From positions 3,618,121 through 3,682,120 of the forward strand of contig JALPQD010000142.1 of assembly GCA_023101885.1 (NCBI GenBank): a stretch of 64,000 nt of DNA, in the 5' to 3' direction. A program made the position numbers and the translations under genes. This document shows, piece after piece, positions 10,106 to 22,813 of this stretch. The stretch is from Typhlomys cinereus. Lineage: Eukaryota; Chordata; Mammalia; Rodentia; Platacanthomyidae. Positions within the stretch are counted from its first letter, which is position 1, and the number at the start of each line of letters is the position of its first letter. Below the pieces are notes generated by a model. It had not been told where the DNA came from. It was given only the letters and a program-made list of their open reading frames with translations, and did not search any database.

Positions 10106-11289
10106 GGGTTAAAGAAATGAGTGCTTAAAAGATATTTTATTATCACTTTTTTATACTTATCACTAAGCTATCTGTTCCTGTCTATTTATTTCCCTTCTAC
10201 TATTATTTGAATAGAAGGAACAACTGCTCTCAGAGAATATCTCAGAGGCAGCTACTGGATAAGAGAAGAACCTCCCCACATGAGACTTTTTCCACTGAAG
10301 AACCACATATGATACAGCAGAAATCTGACTCTCTTACCAACACAAGAACTCTTATGAAGTCCTATGATACACACAAACAGGGGGACAGGAGAATGGTGAG
10401 ATTAATGGGATTAATAAAGGGAAATGATGATGACAGAGGAGTCAGTGAATGGGAAGGGGAAAGGGCAGTAGAGAAAGGAGGTGGTTGGGGAAAGGATTGG
10501 ACAAAGAAATAATTTCATTATGTTTGAAAGTAAAAGTAAAAAATAAAAATCAAATGCATATAGGTAAAAGCCAAAGCAAGTGGAAATCAATCTTGTCTAG
10601 TGTATTTCTTGGACGTAAACTACAATATCTCAAGCTGATTACTACAATATATGTCAATAATAAATGGAAACATGGGATGTGGATACAATCGGACAATAAA
10701 TGTTAATGCAAACATTAAAATTATTCCATACATAATTACATTGATAGATCAAATGGACATATTGAATGAAAAATATGCTCTAAATTCTATTCAAAGGAAG
10801 TTCCCAAAGTGGAAAGACAAATAAATAACAGTATACATCAGAATTTTGGATACTTTATGGGATTAAGGATTGGAAGTAAGAATTCCTAAGCATGGGAAAT
10901 TGTTTTTGTGTATAAAAATTAATCTCTCATGTTAACACACATAGGCATACATATCTATATATATGTATTTATATTAACACAAGTATATTTATTCATCTAA
11001 GGGATACAATCTTTTAAATCTTATAAAGTGGTTCAAAACAATTCAAAATTAAGATCCTAATATAGATTCAAAGTGTATGAACAGTCCTCTAATGAATTTA
11101 CAAAGAATAAAAAGAAAAGTGAAGGTACAGTGTATTCATCTTTGTCCCATTCCCTAAAAGATGTAGAGTGATATGAAATTTTTCTGTATGAAGCTCAAGC
11201 TCAACCAGCAAGTACTAAGTTATAAAAGGATTTCAAAAACAGTCTCATAATCCTTTGCAATTTTGAACAAGCCTGTATAAATGATACTT
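10106..11289. other. Unassigned DNA
   Basis: 10200-10520 ends in a purine-rich tract (ggaaggggaaagggcagtag and on), possibly an eroded L1 3' end, but too weak to call. The rest is AT-rich with no recognisable gene. Open frames at 10207-10512 and 10449-10706 lack any recognisable domain. Confidence 0.35.
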
Positions 11290-11299
11290 TACCATACAT

Positions 11300-11960
11300 G
11301 GCTGTGTCTGGGCCCACTAATCAGCATAAACCCAGATTTACATGCAGGAAACAGAAGTGGGAGCTGTAGAAATTGATCAGGGATTAGGTCAGAGGGAGCC
11401 TAGGATGTCCTCCATCATAAGCCAACTTTATTGTAGTGCACCTGAGTATTTATAGGAAAACAGTTAAGGAGCAGGGCCAAATTCAGGAAGACATCAAAGA
11501 AGAACAGGACCAAATTCTTTACAGGATTATGTAAAATTTATACATTCTAGTCAACAAAGAAACGCCAGGAGTGACATTTACCTGTTGTTTGTGACCAGAC
11601 AAAATGTCTCCAGGTAGAGAAAAACAGTCATGGCACCTCATTACAAGAAAGGAATGGAGGATGTATGCCTCAAAGCATAGTTACTTGGTCTGTGAATTGG
11701 CATATCTCAAATATGTGGGAAGGAACTGTCGGGGATGTAACAGCCCAGCCAGTCCTGAGAAAAACAAAAGCAATCCAAGAACAGACAAGAGGTAAACTCA
11801 ACTTCCAAGGGAAGGAATTCACCTGCCATTGTCTTGCAGACAAAAGGCAAATTCAACTCCCAAGGGAAGGAGCCCCTAACAATGTTTTTCTCCAGATAGC
11901 AGGCCCAAAGCCTGACAACCCGCACATGGCTGAGTATTGGATACACAAAAGTGAACTTTC
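11300..11960 (-). mobile_element. Endogenous-retrovirus LTR, antisense
   Basis: On the minus strand a TATAAA (complement of 11449-11454) is followed about 20 bases later by AATAAAG (complement of 11426-11432), the spacing of a promoter and polyadenylation signal in an LTR R region. Upstream (11700-11950 in plus coordinates) is a higher-GC, U3-like segment containing two related units, ccaagggaaggaattc at about 11803 and cccaagggaaggagcc at about 11860. No viral coding sequence is adjacent. It looks like a solo LTR. Confidence 0.6.
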
Positions 11961-12669
11961 TTAAACCAGGGCGGAAAATATGTTTCAGGTCCTTTCGATA
12001 CCAAGAAAAGGATCTGCATTATAATGTCTGAAATAAAATAATGCATAGGCAGTGATGATGATTCCATTGCCAGCCAATTTGCCTCAAATTGTAATGAATC
12101 TTTGTTAAGAATAATGGTAAAACATTGATCATTGAAAGTTAAATGTTTTCTTTACCTGTTGCGATTCATCTAACATGGCATAGATTCAGCTGTAGACCAT
12201 TTATTTATATAGTAGAATGGATTATTTTAATAAGTAATGGAAAAAAACAGCAATTTTTCACAAAAGCTGTGACATTTTCATTGAGGCTTCTTAATAATGA
12301 ATCGGAGTATAAGTCAATCAACAAATTAATTGATTAGGAGATTTTCCTTTCTATATTCTTAACACAGCTCTTTATCTTATAAATTCAAAAGGTCTGACAA
12401 CATTGACACAAAAAAAGAAGTATAAAATTTTATGAATTGTAATTTAAGGTGTTTTTTATGAGTATTTCACAGATGCTAATTAATCTTCAGATTCTTAGGG
12501 TGTAGTCAGGACAGAATAAGTTTCTTGCTCTAATTGTGATTTCAAAGAACTTATATATTTTAAGTGCTTTATTTCAGCTCTACTTCTGCAGTAAGCAAGT
12601 GATTAATCCTAAGTTATATGAGAAAAATAGAACAAAGCCTTTCTTTGGTGCTCATGATAGAGAGCTTTA

Positions 12670-12709
<40 letters not shown>

Positions 12710-12790
12710 CTACTTGAGAGTTAGACCTCTCATATTTGGCTCTTTTCTCCATTGACCTGTAATAATTTGTTTTTGATAAATTCACAACAG
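11961..12790. other. Unassigned DNA
   Basis: AT-rich sequence without a recognisable gene or transposon, apart from the CA microsatellite at 12672-12707. Confidence 0.4.
12672..12707. repeat. (CA)n microsatellite
   Basis: About 18 uninterrupted CA units. Confidence 0.97.
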
Positions 12791-13190
12791 AGTAGCTTAT
12801 GGGAACAAAGGATTTTATTCTATCTTGTACTTGTTCCGTTACAGCTATTAGTCTACTTAGTAGGAAAACTCACACCAACACCAGAGGCCAAGAGAACTGG
12901 CCAAATCTCATCCACAGCACTCATAAGAGAGGGACAATTCTCACTTTCCAGACCAACATGTCTTCTCAAGTACACCAAAGAATGCCAACTATGCTAATGA
13001 AATTCTTCCGTCTTATTTACCTGTCCAGGAACAATTCCCACCTACCATGGACTGAACTTTTCCCACCAATTAGCTAATCTCCTTCATGCTTGCTCAGGGT
13101 TTAACTTGACTGCTAATTCTTTACAACTGTACCCAGAGCTCAAGTCTTCAATGGTCAAGTTGACACCTGCATCTAACTATGATAGAATGC
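12791..13190 (-). mobile_element. MaLR-type solo LTR (ORR1-like), antisense
   Basis: The plus strand shows the antisense of a rodent MaLR LTR: a starting block with ggattttattct, a central ctcatgctaat-type region, cacctaccatggactgaac, and the closing caatggtcaagttgacacct, which corresponds to the 'caagttgacac' block near the 5' end of the LTR sense strand. It is old and diverged. Confidence 0.65.
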
Positions 13191-14368
13191 TGAAGAGAAA
13201 AAAAGCATTATCTTCCTATCCATGTTGTACAAATATGTAGCAAGAAAATAGTAAGGTGCAATAGCATATGGGCTAGTCGAATACATAGGTGACAACCTGA
13301 CAATTGAAGTCTGAGCTGTGCACATCTATGAATTTATAGCTAACGCAAGCCCTAAACATGACTGTAGAAAGTAAGCCACATGGGAAAACCCAGTCTCTGT
13401 GGTAGGTGGGAGCATTCCCTGAGCAAGTGGGTAAAAAGAAGGAACTTAGTTCAGTTAGTTGACATATTATGGCACACTTATGCAGATTTGCTGTCTGGCA
13501 AGTGAAGCTTGATCCACTTTCAGCAATATGGCTTGGTCAGTACCCTCTGTTCCTGATGTTGGTGTGAATTTCTCCCCCAAGCTGAACACTTTAGTTAAGA
13601 CTCTTAAGTCAGAATAAGGCTTCATTGTTCTAAGTGTTTGGTTTTGAATATTTTTTCAACAAGTAGAGAAACTGCAAAAACAAAGTACAGTAATCAAATC
13701 TATTGAAACATTGAGCTTGAACTTTTCAGAATAAAGAACTAGTAGAAATAAATATTTGTTGTTTGAGCTCATGGTCTTCATGATATTTCCTTACAGTAGC
13801 TCAAGTTAAGACATTTCTGTCGGACACACAGAAGCTGATTAATGTTTCTTATCTCCCATAGAATTTATTTAGCTATTAATAACTGGCTTCTTTCTTATTG
13901 CTTGTGTATCAATGGAAAAAATTGAAACAGAGAGATGAAGTCATTAGCTAAAGCAACTCAGATACTCAGTAGTAGAAAGTGTATTCGATATCAGGATCTG
14001 TTATTTTAATGAAAGCTTCTATCTAGTAAATTTTCGTTGCTCTTCAATTGGAAGCAAAAATTCTTATAAAGAAATGTCCTCAAAATTCATTTACATATCT
14101 CAATTTAACAGTATATAATCAGGAATAGATAATTATACATTGAAATTTTGAACAAATAGTCCAATTTTAGGAAAAGAGAAACAAATCCAAGAGTGTCATT
14201 ATGGGATTAAAATATTTTCTATATCACCTGTGAAAATTTATGGATGTGAATGATAATTAGCTATTGTACATTTATTCATACTTCCTCATTAAGCATATAT
14301 GAATAAGATGTGATGATTATTTTTAAGAAGCTCAATAATTAAATAGGAACTATTTAATTGATGGCATC
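13191..14368. other. Unassigned DNA
   Basis: No gene, RNA gene or recognisable repeat seen. Confidence 0.4.
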
Positions 14369-14745
14369 TGTCGTGGTGTGAAATGTTAGTTGCCACCCAC
14401 AGCCTTTGAATCTCATGCCTTTGAATCTTTATTTGTCTGGGAAGGTCATGATACTTTTAAGAGGATGGAGCCTTGCTGGAGCAAGGCAATTGCAAGAGGT
14501 GGGCCTTGAGATGGATTAACGCCACCCTACTTTCAGGAGAGGTCTTCCCTTGGACCAGGCAGTTTTGCAATTCTCATCCTCGTTCATGGATTTGATTTAA
14601 GTCCCCTCCAGCTTCTTCCTGCATGTTTTTTCTGCCATAAAGTACTATGTCTCTCCTCTAGAACTGTCAGCTAAATAAATGTCCCTTTTCTCCATTAAGT
14701 TGCTTGACTTTGAGTAGTGTCTCATAGCAATAGGAAGGAGTAACT
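14369..14745 (+). mobile_element. MaLR-type solo LTR, sense
   Basis: Begins TGTCGTGGTGTGAAATG and contains aggatggagccttgctggag, gtgggccttgaga, gaactgtcagctaaataaat (polyadenylation signal in the usual place) and ttaagttgcttgactttgag, then ctcatagcaatagg. This block order is that of THE1/MaLR-class LTRs. The copy at 39370 has the same order. Confidence 0.75.
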
Positions 14746-17030
14746 TTTAGAGCATCTGTTTATCAGTCAAGAGAGAGCAATGCAGTGATTTGGAAGAATG
14801 CCTAGCATCAGTATCTAGTAGATAAGGGAAAGTCTAATGTGATGATAAATTGACATTGGAAAGTGAATATTCTTTTGGAAGTCAGAGAATATTTTAATTT
14901 CAAAGTTAGAAGTTGTCAGCTGGTAGATGATTAAAATAATTTTTCTAGCTCCTCACTGCATCAATTGTCCTAATTGATCAAGAAGCCAATGAGAACAGAG
15001 TCACTGATATAGATATTTCATATATTTATGTTAAATATGTGTGCATTTTCTCAGTGCAGTGCTTATAAAAATATTAAAACAATAATAAAAATGATGACAA
15101 ACTAGTCATTTAAAGAATAAATAAGCCTGGGCAGAAAATGTATGGATGACTACAATAAAAGCAATATTTATAGCTATTGCTATTAATTTAATATTAGTAA
15201 ACTTAGAATTTTATTGATAAAAATTAATTAAAAGAACACTATACTGATTTATCCTGTTTTTTCCACGATTCCAATTGCAATGAATGTCAGTCCATGAATG
15301 TTAACCAATGAAGATCATGAGATACTATAAGTCACAGAAAATTATTCCTTTTAAAAATTAAACTTCAACATGTTTGAGTAAGCAAAAACTTATTTTTATA
15401 TTATTGTTTTTGATATATTTCTCTAAAGTAATATAAGGCAAATTAAATTTATGAGGACACCCTAAATTAAAAAAGATAAATACATTGAAAGGAAGACTGT
15501 GTGTTTAAAAATAAATAATAATAACTGAAATGGGCTGTTAGTTCGATTTTTGGATACATTGTAAAAAATCATTATTTGGCTTGAGTATATATCAAGATCA
15601 CTATTTAGAAAACAAGGGTCATTTTCCAATATTATAATGATTCAAGAAATGTTACAGATATAAGATTATTTTATAGATAGAACATAGTATTTTAATGTCA
15701 CAGGAAATATGAGAGATGATATATAAGACAGTATCAGATTAAAAGTGTGGCTGTGATATAATGAAAAGGAATATATCCAGCTGAAAATAAAAAGCAAAAG
15801 AGAACATGTATTTTGAGAACGATTTAAATGTCAGAGCACAGCATCTATCTCTCTCTAAAACCTGACACTTAATGTGGCAAAGTAAATGTCGCTGTAAGCT
15901 TTTGCTGTAACTGTTTGAACACCTTAAATTTGTGATTTTATTACCTATAGTCATATATTTAGACAGCATCAGCAGGAACGTTTTTTCTGATTTGTTTCCC
16001 ACTAAAGCACACATGAGTAGAAGGTCAGGAAGGCCAAGAACCCCCTTATGTCTTCCATATGTAGGACACGAGAGCTGAGATTCCTCTTCTGGATGTGCAC
16101 CGTGTATCACTCAGGGTAACACACCACAGGCATTCTTCTGTGGCACTGCAGGTTGGCGTTGATACATGAACTGTGTTAAACAGCAAGACTTAGAATTGTT
16201 TCCAGTGCTGTCCGTGGGGAGTCCTTCAGGAAAGGATAAACAATGATTTTGAAGATCTGTCACAGTGCCAACTAGCAGGAAGCTTAAAGGTTATTCTGTT
16301 TTACCCTCTCTGCATAGTTATTTAAATGTCTTCATGTGGAACGTGTGAGTGAAGTGTGTAATTAATAAACATTAGAATTTTAATACATATGTATAGTGGC
16401 AAAAGACATGAAGTATTTCTTAAATGTTTTGGAGGTCTTGAATTAGGATTCTTTTCTACGAATTTCTACTTCATTTTTATTAACAGATTGAACATCATGG
16501 TTACAGTATTTAGTTATATCTTATTTAAATGCCAAAAAGTTCCATCATTTTTATTTTCTGTGGAATTAAGCATTTATTTCATACTAGTAGCAAGCTATAA
16601 GTTTAAACTCATTCTGTCAGAGTAAGTTGTCAAAAGTAACTATCTTCAAGAAATTGTCATTTTGAATCAATTCACTTAAAATATCATAGCTTCAGTAAGA
16701 CCCTTTAAAAAAAACTTTGAAGTTTTATATTTTAATCCACCACAAACTGTGATATCTCATTATTAAATAAATCTTGATTCTTTTTATTTCTTTTTCAAGT
16801 AATATTTCAATAACTCACTAGTGAGGAATGGATATTCTATTGTCAGAGATAGACTTTATGGACAAGCAGTCTATGCCATGACAGAATTCCATGCTTGCTT
16901 CAATGCTATCTGTCTAGTATTTTGGAATACATCTCAGTTCATGAATGTATATGCTCCCAAACTGAATTCGAATTAAGCCTTCTGATACCGAGTGATTCTC
17001 ACCTCCCTAAATGAATAAAGACAGACAGCT
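14746..17030. other. Unassigned AT-rich DNA
   Basis: No supported gene or repeat. The open frame at 15739-16110 on the minus strand (123 codons) has no recognisable domain and lies in ordinary AT-rich sequence. Confidence 0.4.
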
Positions 17031-17530
17031 GCAAAAGACCAGCCAATTCTCTCCCATCCTAAAGCTCAGGGAAACTTGCGGAAGAGGGGGCAGCAAAATT
17101 GTAAGAGCCTAAAGATGGAGACGACCAACAATGTGCAAGATACTCCACACAAGTTAAGTCCCCAGTAGCCACAATCGGACTTTGTATGACCTGCACAATG
17201 ACTGACATGTCAATGACCCCAAAGTCTAGCATGGATCACAGGCAGTAGGATCTTTAGAAGCAAGCGATTAACAGGTATAACAGTGTTCCCATATTAAAGG
17301 GGAGCCCAAGAAAGGGATCTGGGCTATGCCACTGGATCCTTAAACCTCACTGGAGTGGAGGACTCAGAGGGGAGTTTGGCATTCATACAAAAAAATGCTC
17401 CAGGGGATGGGAGGGGGGAAAGGAAAGGAACTAAAAGAAGGATGGAGGGAGGGAGAGGACCAGGGTACCTATTGAGCTTGTATGATCAGGGAAAAAACAA
17501 ACAAACAAACAAATAAATAAATAAACCTAA
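17030..17530 (+). mobile_element. L1 3' UTR, older subfamily
   Basis: The sequence runs from the block ccagccaattctctcccatc through cttgcggaagagggggcagc, actccacacaagttaag and the polypurine tract (17400-17462) to gggtacctattgagcttgta and a simple tail of caaa/taaa units. It differs from the young copies by a terminal 'attgagcttgtatgatcagg', as does the copy at 24980. It is 5'-truncated. Confidence 0.88.
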
Positions 17531-17933
17531 CTAAACCAAAGAAAAAGTTTTGTGTATTTAAAACATAATGTTTACTAGCAATAAATATTGCTCTAAGACT
17601 CATGTAGAACCAAAGAAAATTTATTCAATTAAAACATTTTTAAAGTTGTTCCAATTATTTTATGTAAGTAAATATCACGAGACGGTCTGGCTGAAGTCAA
17701 AATATAACAATGATATGCAAATTAAAAATGTGGGCCTATCAGGTGACTGAATGAACACTTGCCTTCCACACAGCTTGCCTTATATAAAGTTTCATTAAAA
17801 TATATTAGCAAGTCAATTATTAATATGCTTGTCATAACAAATAAAAACATATGTTAAGAGCATTTTCTCTAATATACTTACAATAACCAAAACTTATGTA
17901 TATAGTATTTACTCTCCATTTTATCTTTTCTAT
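17531..17933. other. Unassigned DNA
   Basis: AT-rich, nothing recognised. Confidence 0.4.
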
Positions 17934-18276
17934 TCAGAGGTTCTTTTTTTATTTATTATTTATTCAATTGTGCATGTATGCATGTGTGCACGTGTGTGTA
18001 TATATGTGTGTGTATGTGTGTGTAGAACCACCTATGAATTCTGGAACCACCATGGAAGGCCTCCAACTCCTCCTTGTTTACTCTGCCCCGGGCTTCACAG
18101 GCTCTGCCATACCAGGACCAGAAATGCAGGCTGCCCCCTGCTCCCGCTAATGCAGGCTGCCCTCTCTTCAGCCCGGCGTCTATATGTGGGGTCTAGGATC
18201 CCAACTCAGGACCTTCAGCCTGCAAGGCAGAGGCTTATCCCCTGAGTCACCTCTCCAGCTGCACTCAGAGGTTCTT
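17934..18276 (-). mobile_element. GC-rich tRNA-headed SINE, copy 1
   Basis: On the minus strand the element begins near 18262 with a tRNA-like promoter: box A-like 'GGTGACTCAGGGG' and box B-like 'GAGTTGGGATCC'. A GC-rich body follows, then the segment ending at ggttctaca, a CA-rich run and an A-rich tail (complement of 17944-17970). The 12-bp TSD tcagaggttctt is at 17934-17945 and 18265-18276. Related copies lie at 42278, 43865 and 59179. Confidence 0.85.
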
Positions 18277-18815
18277 ATAATATGTTGAATACCAGTTTTA
18301 CTTGGTAATTGTTTCAAATTTAAGAACTTTGGGCTTTGTTAGCCTTGTAATTATTGTTAACTGTCACATTTGTTTTTAATATACTAATTCCATGCATCAT
18401 ATATAGAAAAATATTTGTTGAATCATCATGGTATGTACTTCTATCTGTTTTGACTCATATAGTAAACCACTATATGAATTATTTCAGTAAAGTATACCAT
18501 AGTACTATACTATAGCAGAGAGATTAAAAATATTACAGAGAAAAAGATATTTTTGTTTCATCTGTAGGTTGAGAAATACAAATCAAAGTAACTGAGAGTC
18601 TACTCTCTAGTTCTTTGTTGATATTATCCAGTTAAGACCTTCTATCGCAGACAGATATTGGTGTATTTTTCTGCCTTCTAATGTAAGGACAGCAACTGAT
18701 ATATAGTAGTTCTGCAAGCCATTTAACAATGCTTCCATTTCCATTCACATCTGTTGTATTTATGGAATCTGTGTGTGTTTGTATGTTTATTTGCACATGC
18801 ATGGATGCACATGGA

Positions 18816-18850
<35 letters not shown>

Positions 18851-19160
18851 TCTTAACATCTGTAACAGTGGGCTCTTTAGGCAGATGAGGAGTCTCTCAT
18901 TGTAAGAAGGTATCCCAAAGTTGGGTTAGGGAAATACCTTGGAGGGTAATTGTCACAGAAATATACAGCAACCTAAGTCTGTGATGGCAGTATATTTGTG
19001 TGTATGCCCTAAGCTTACATCAGAAACATCCTTAATCACTCTTCTAGATTATTCTTATTGAGACAGAACTAGTCTAGATATCACAGTTTTGTTCTAAGGA
19101 TTCTCAATCTATGCATTCCGAAAGCAAATAAAAAGTTAGGTCAAAACACCCACCTGCCAT
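18277..19160. other. Unassigned DNA
   Basis: Nothing recognised apart from the TG microsatellite at 18815-18850. Confidence 0.4.
18815..18850. repeat. (TG)n microsatellite
   Basis: Almost pure TG run of about 34 bases. Confidence 0.95.
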
Positions 19161-19164
19161 TTCA

Positions 19165-19240
19165 CTGGGGATCGGGGGACCTGAGTTCTAGTATTGTATG
19201 TTTACAGCAAGTATTTTAACCACAAACCATCTGTCCATCC
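19165..19240 (-). mobile_element. tRNA-derived SINE fragment (ID/B4-like)
   Basis: The minus strand reads gggatggacagatggtttgt, then ggttaaaatacttgctg and gaactcaggtccccc: a degenerate box A region, the 'cttgctg' block and a box B-like end. Only the head is recognisable. Confidence 0.55.
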
Positions 19241-19572
19241 CAATTCTACCAATTTTTGAGCTAAGATTAATACACGTTTTAGTGAGATACCAACATGCAA
19301 GCCATTATGAATCCAGTTAATGAGAAGCAGTTGCCAGACACTAAATATCTCTATGGTTGGGTGGTTGCTATAAGGACACAGAAATGTTGTTGAATATACG
19401 AACTTTTTAGCTAGGATTCTATATTTTGTTGCACAGAATTTTTAATTTCAAGGTATAAAACAACCAAAATCTTTAGCGAAAAAATTATATTGACAGGATA
19501 ATAGGAATGCCACAATTAAATATAATAGTTATATAGAGAATTAATATTCTTTGATGTAATCAGTCAATGAGT

Positions 19573-19947
19573 CTGTAGTTAACATCTTCTTTAAAAAAAC
19601 TACTTGTTTATTTTTGTGTATTTGTGGGGTGTGTGTGTGTGTGTATGTATGGATGTATCAGTGGACTCTGTGTATCCCTGTGGAGACCCAAGGATGACTT
19701 CAGGAATCATCCTGGATTGGTTCTACCTACTATTTGTTCTGCCCACCAGTGTAGGCATTTCAAGGCCCCAGCTATTTGTGCCTGGAGTTTTTTAAATGGG
19801 ACCTGGGATCTGAACTCAGAACATGCAGGCCACTATTTCTGCCTAGTGTTTTCAATATGAGACCTGGCATCTGAACTGAGGACCTTCTGCTTGTGAAACA
19901 GAGGCTTAATCCCTGAGCCATCTCTCTAGCCCTGTAGTTAACATCTT
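19573..19947 (-). mobile_element. B4-like tRNA-headed SINE with internal duplication
   Basis: The minus strand starts near 19931 with agggctagagagatggctca (box A region), then box B-like gttcagatgcc, a body ending at the TG-rich stretch 19625-19655 and an A-rich tail at about 19590. It is flanked by the 16-bp TSD ctgtagttaacatctt (19573-19588 and 19932-19947). It is longer than its relatives because a 61-bp segment is present twice (19772-19832 and 19833-19893). Confidence 0.85.
19772..19893 (-). repeat. 61-bp tandem duplication inside a SINE
   Basis: Both units begin ctattt(g/c)tgcct and contain gacctgg(g/c)atctgaact at the same offset. They are now clearly diverged, so the duplication is not recent or already existed in the source element. 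Confidence 0.8.
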
Positions 19948-21477
19948 TTAACACAAGAAGTTTTGGTCTAATGTTTGGCTGTGTGAAGAACACTAACTAT
20001 ATAGCAACATTAAGTACATTGTGGCTAGTTTAATTCAATCATTATAAATATTATCAAAAGGAGTTTAATACTTTGCAGTTGTGAAGAAAAAAAGCATTTC
20101 TCAGAACAAAACAAATGTCAAGTCTCATTGGTTTTATATGTTAAGTGATTAACAATTGTATTTTGAAGTCAAATAAAATGACTATGGAAAATAAGAACTA
20201 TACCCCTGTGCATACATGTCTTTTTTCCTTCCTGAATAAATAATTTAAATTAACAGAATTATTTTAAGAACCTTCTTATTCAACATCTAAAATGAAAGAT
20301 TTGCTTTTATTATGAAGAATCTGCATTCATCATGAAGAAAGAACAAAAAGTCTTTGGCAGAGGTTTGTTCCACAGAAAGTAGTCTATTTTTATACTGTAC
20401 ATTTAGCAAATTGTAAAAATAAAAATTCCAGAAACTGCATCTCGTGAACTTAAAAACAAACTAGCAGGCAAGGAACTGCGTTTAGTTCTTTTTTGTTATC
20501 ACTCAGTAGCAAAAATAGCAGAAATGACGTCATTGAAATTCCTTGTAAAGGTCAACAATTTGTGAAGATATATTTTGCAAGGAAATTGAAAGGAAAGAAC
20601 AAAATGCAATCAATGAAATGCTACCAATATTGTTCATTTTTTGTTTGGTAAAAATGAATTAAATGTTTAAAGATTATGATCAGATGGAGGAAGGTGGTCA
20701 GAAAGCATAGCAAGAGTAAAGAAATCTTATATATATTTTTTCCAAATCAATAGTTAGAATACTAATAAATCTTATTACTTAAAGTATGCCACTGTCGTGG
20801 AGTCACAGTAAATTTGAAAGTTTAGAATGAATTACCTTGTTCTAAAATAGGAATATCTTATATGACTTTCAGTAATTGTAACATCTGTTACATTTTATTA
20901 AGAAAAAATATATGTGTTAAAAGGTGATGAATTGTATGACACATGGATGAAACATTATGAACAGATTCAAATCATAGAAAATTATGAGTAGGCAATGATT
21001 AGTAGGTCATTTTCTTGACAGAATAGGATTATTATTTATGATTAGATGTCTTGATTCTACTTGTAGATCTTGTGATATCAGAAATACTACTTCTGTGGTA
21101 AAATTAGTCAATTGCTCTCCACAAAAATAAACAGAATTGAAAATGCAATGCTACAAAAACAGAATATAAAGTGAAAATGTATAAGCTGGCGACTTCATTT
21201 CATGGAGAACTTGCACTTTTACTATGCCCTATGAAATAAATATTTTAGCTCTTATTCTTCAAAACCCAAGCCTATTCATTCTTCACTGTGAGGTACATAT
21301 CTACCTACAAGGACAACAATGAAAAATGAGTTCAAATTCAATTAAAATTTTGCTTCTGCCTGAATTTGTTACTACCCAATTATTCAGAAGCCACAGTGCA
21401 TTGTCATGTTTCCCTGTGACTCATCCTCGCAATATGTGGTGACAATGTACAAGAGAAAAGCAGGTGTCTTATTTTCT
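19948..21477. other. Unassigned AT-rich DNA
   Basis: No supported gene or repeat. Confidence 0.4.
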
Positions 21478-21865
21478 CCAACTATTGTAGGAACAAAACA
21501 CCCTAACAAAAGCAACTGAAGAGAGAAAGGTTTTGGTTGCCTCTCACTTCCAGGGTACCAGTCTACCATGACTGGAAGACACATTACCCAGACTTTGAGA
21601 GTTCTGTTCACCACATACCCACAGTCAAGTGCAGAGAGCAATGAATTCATGCATGCTTGCACTCACTCACTGTCTTCTTTTTATTGAGTTCAGGACCTGC
21701 TCCCAGGGAATGATGACATATAATGGGTAACCTTCTTTTTTACATTAACATCATCAAGACAATCCCCCACAAAGATGGTCAGTAAGTCCTCTCACAGGTG
21801 AGTATGGATTCCATCAATGGACGAGTGAAACCAACCATCATAGAAAGAATAAGGTTATATTGCTT
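21478..21865 (-). mobile_element. MaLR-type solo LTR (ORR1-like), antisense
   Basis: The plus strand shows caaaacaccctaacaaaagc, gagagaaaggttttgg and cacttccagg in the order of the antisense of an ORR1/MT-type LTR, followed by ggacctgctcccagg and the later 'caagacaatcccccac' region. It is diverged. Confidence 0.65.
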
Positions 21866-22246
21866 CTACTATTCATTATTATTACTAATCTGGACACTTT
21901 GATGAACGTTACTTTGATGCTGCCAATTATGTCATTAATATATCTTCTTGTTGTCCAAGGACCCAATCAATCCATAGTAACAAGTGCTACTTTTAAACTT
22001 CATAAAACTTAAGTTCTTCCTTGTATCTTCTTCCCCTCCTCCCATTTTTCTATTCATCGGTAAATCTTAACTGAAGTAGAATAACTGTGACTAACACAAT
22101 ATCCACTCAGTGAATGTGGCTATTAAGTATTTCTCAGCATATTGTCCACAATCTGTGCCTATAGAAAATGATCATGCATTTTTTAAACCCTACATCAATG
22201 AATACTACAAATGTTATGATGTGAATAAGCTTACAAAGTAATTGTT
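21866..22246. other. Unassigned DNA
   Basis: Nothing recognised. Confidence 0.4.
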
Positions 22247-22813
22247 CTGATTTTTTTATATTTTATTTTTCTTTTACAAGCATATTGAGTACTCATCCTT
22301 GCTTCTTTCCATCCTCCCTCCTGCCATCCTGTCTCTCCCCTTCATCTATCCTTCCCATTCCTCCAACTCTTTTGCCTGTATGCTTCTGTAGATCCCAGGG
22401 TTTCCTCTGGCTTTTCTGCTCTTAGTTTGCCTCTGTGGCATTCTAAGTTGAGTCTCTTTAGGCTACCCCACTGATGGGACCATTTCCCTTCATTCATCCA
22501 GCATTAGTCTCCATGATTTCAACTGTATATTCTTGTCATATTCTCTTATGTCCTTATCTAAGGCAGTAGAAAAGCAGAGAATACACCAATGGTCAGCCAT
22601 AATGCAGAGAATCAGTGATTCAACAAGGCTCACCCAGAATCAGGCCAAATTAATCTACCCCATCAGAACATGGCAAAAGAGGGGGTAGGAGATTATAAGA
22701 ACTTAAAGATGAGACAGTCCACCTTTAGACAAGGCATTTCATTCAAGGAAGGACTGCTGCATCCAGAAACTCACTGAAGTGAGACTTACTCTTATCAGAC
22801 CTGATTTTTTTTT
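22247..22813 (-). mobile_element. Old L1 3' UTR pieces in opposite orientations
   Basis: 22258-22560 is the reverse complement of a diverged L1 3' end: T-rich run, acaagcatattgagtactca (complement of the terminal motif) and a C/T-rich tract (complement of the polypurine tract). 22570-22760 is L1 3' UTR in plus orientation (aattaatctaccccatcag, gcaaaagagggggtagga). The pair is flanked by ctgattttttt on both sides (22247-22257; 22801-22811), a weak, low-complexity duplication. One twin-primed insertion is likely but not certain. Confidence 0.65.

Noticed and set aside
15739..16110. 123-codon minus-strand open frame
   Set aside because: No domain or motif, ordinary composition, no splice or promoter context.
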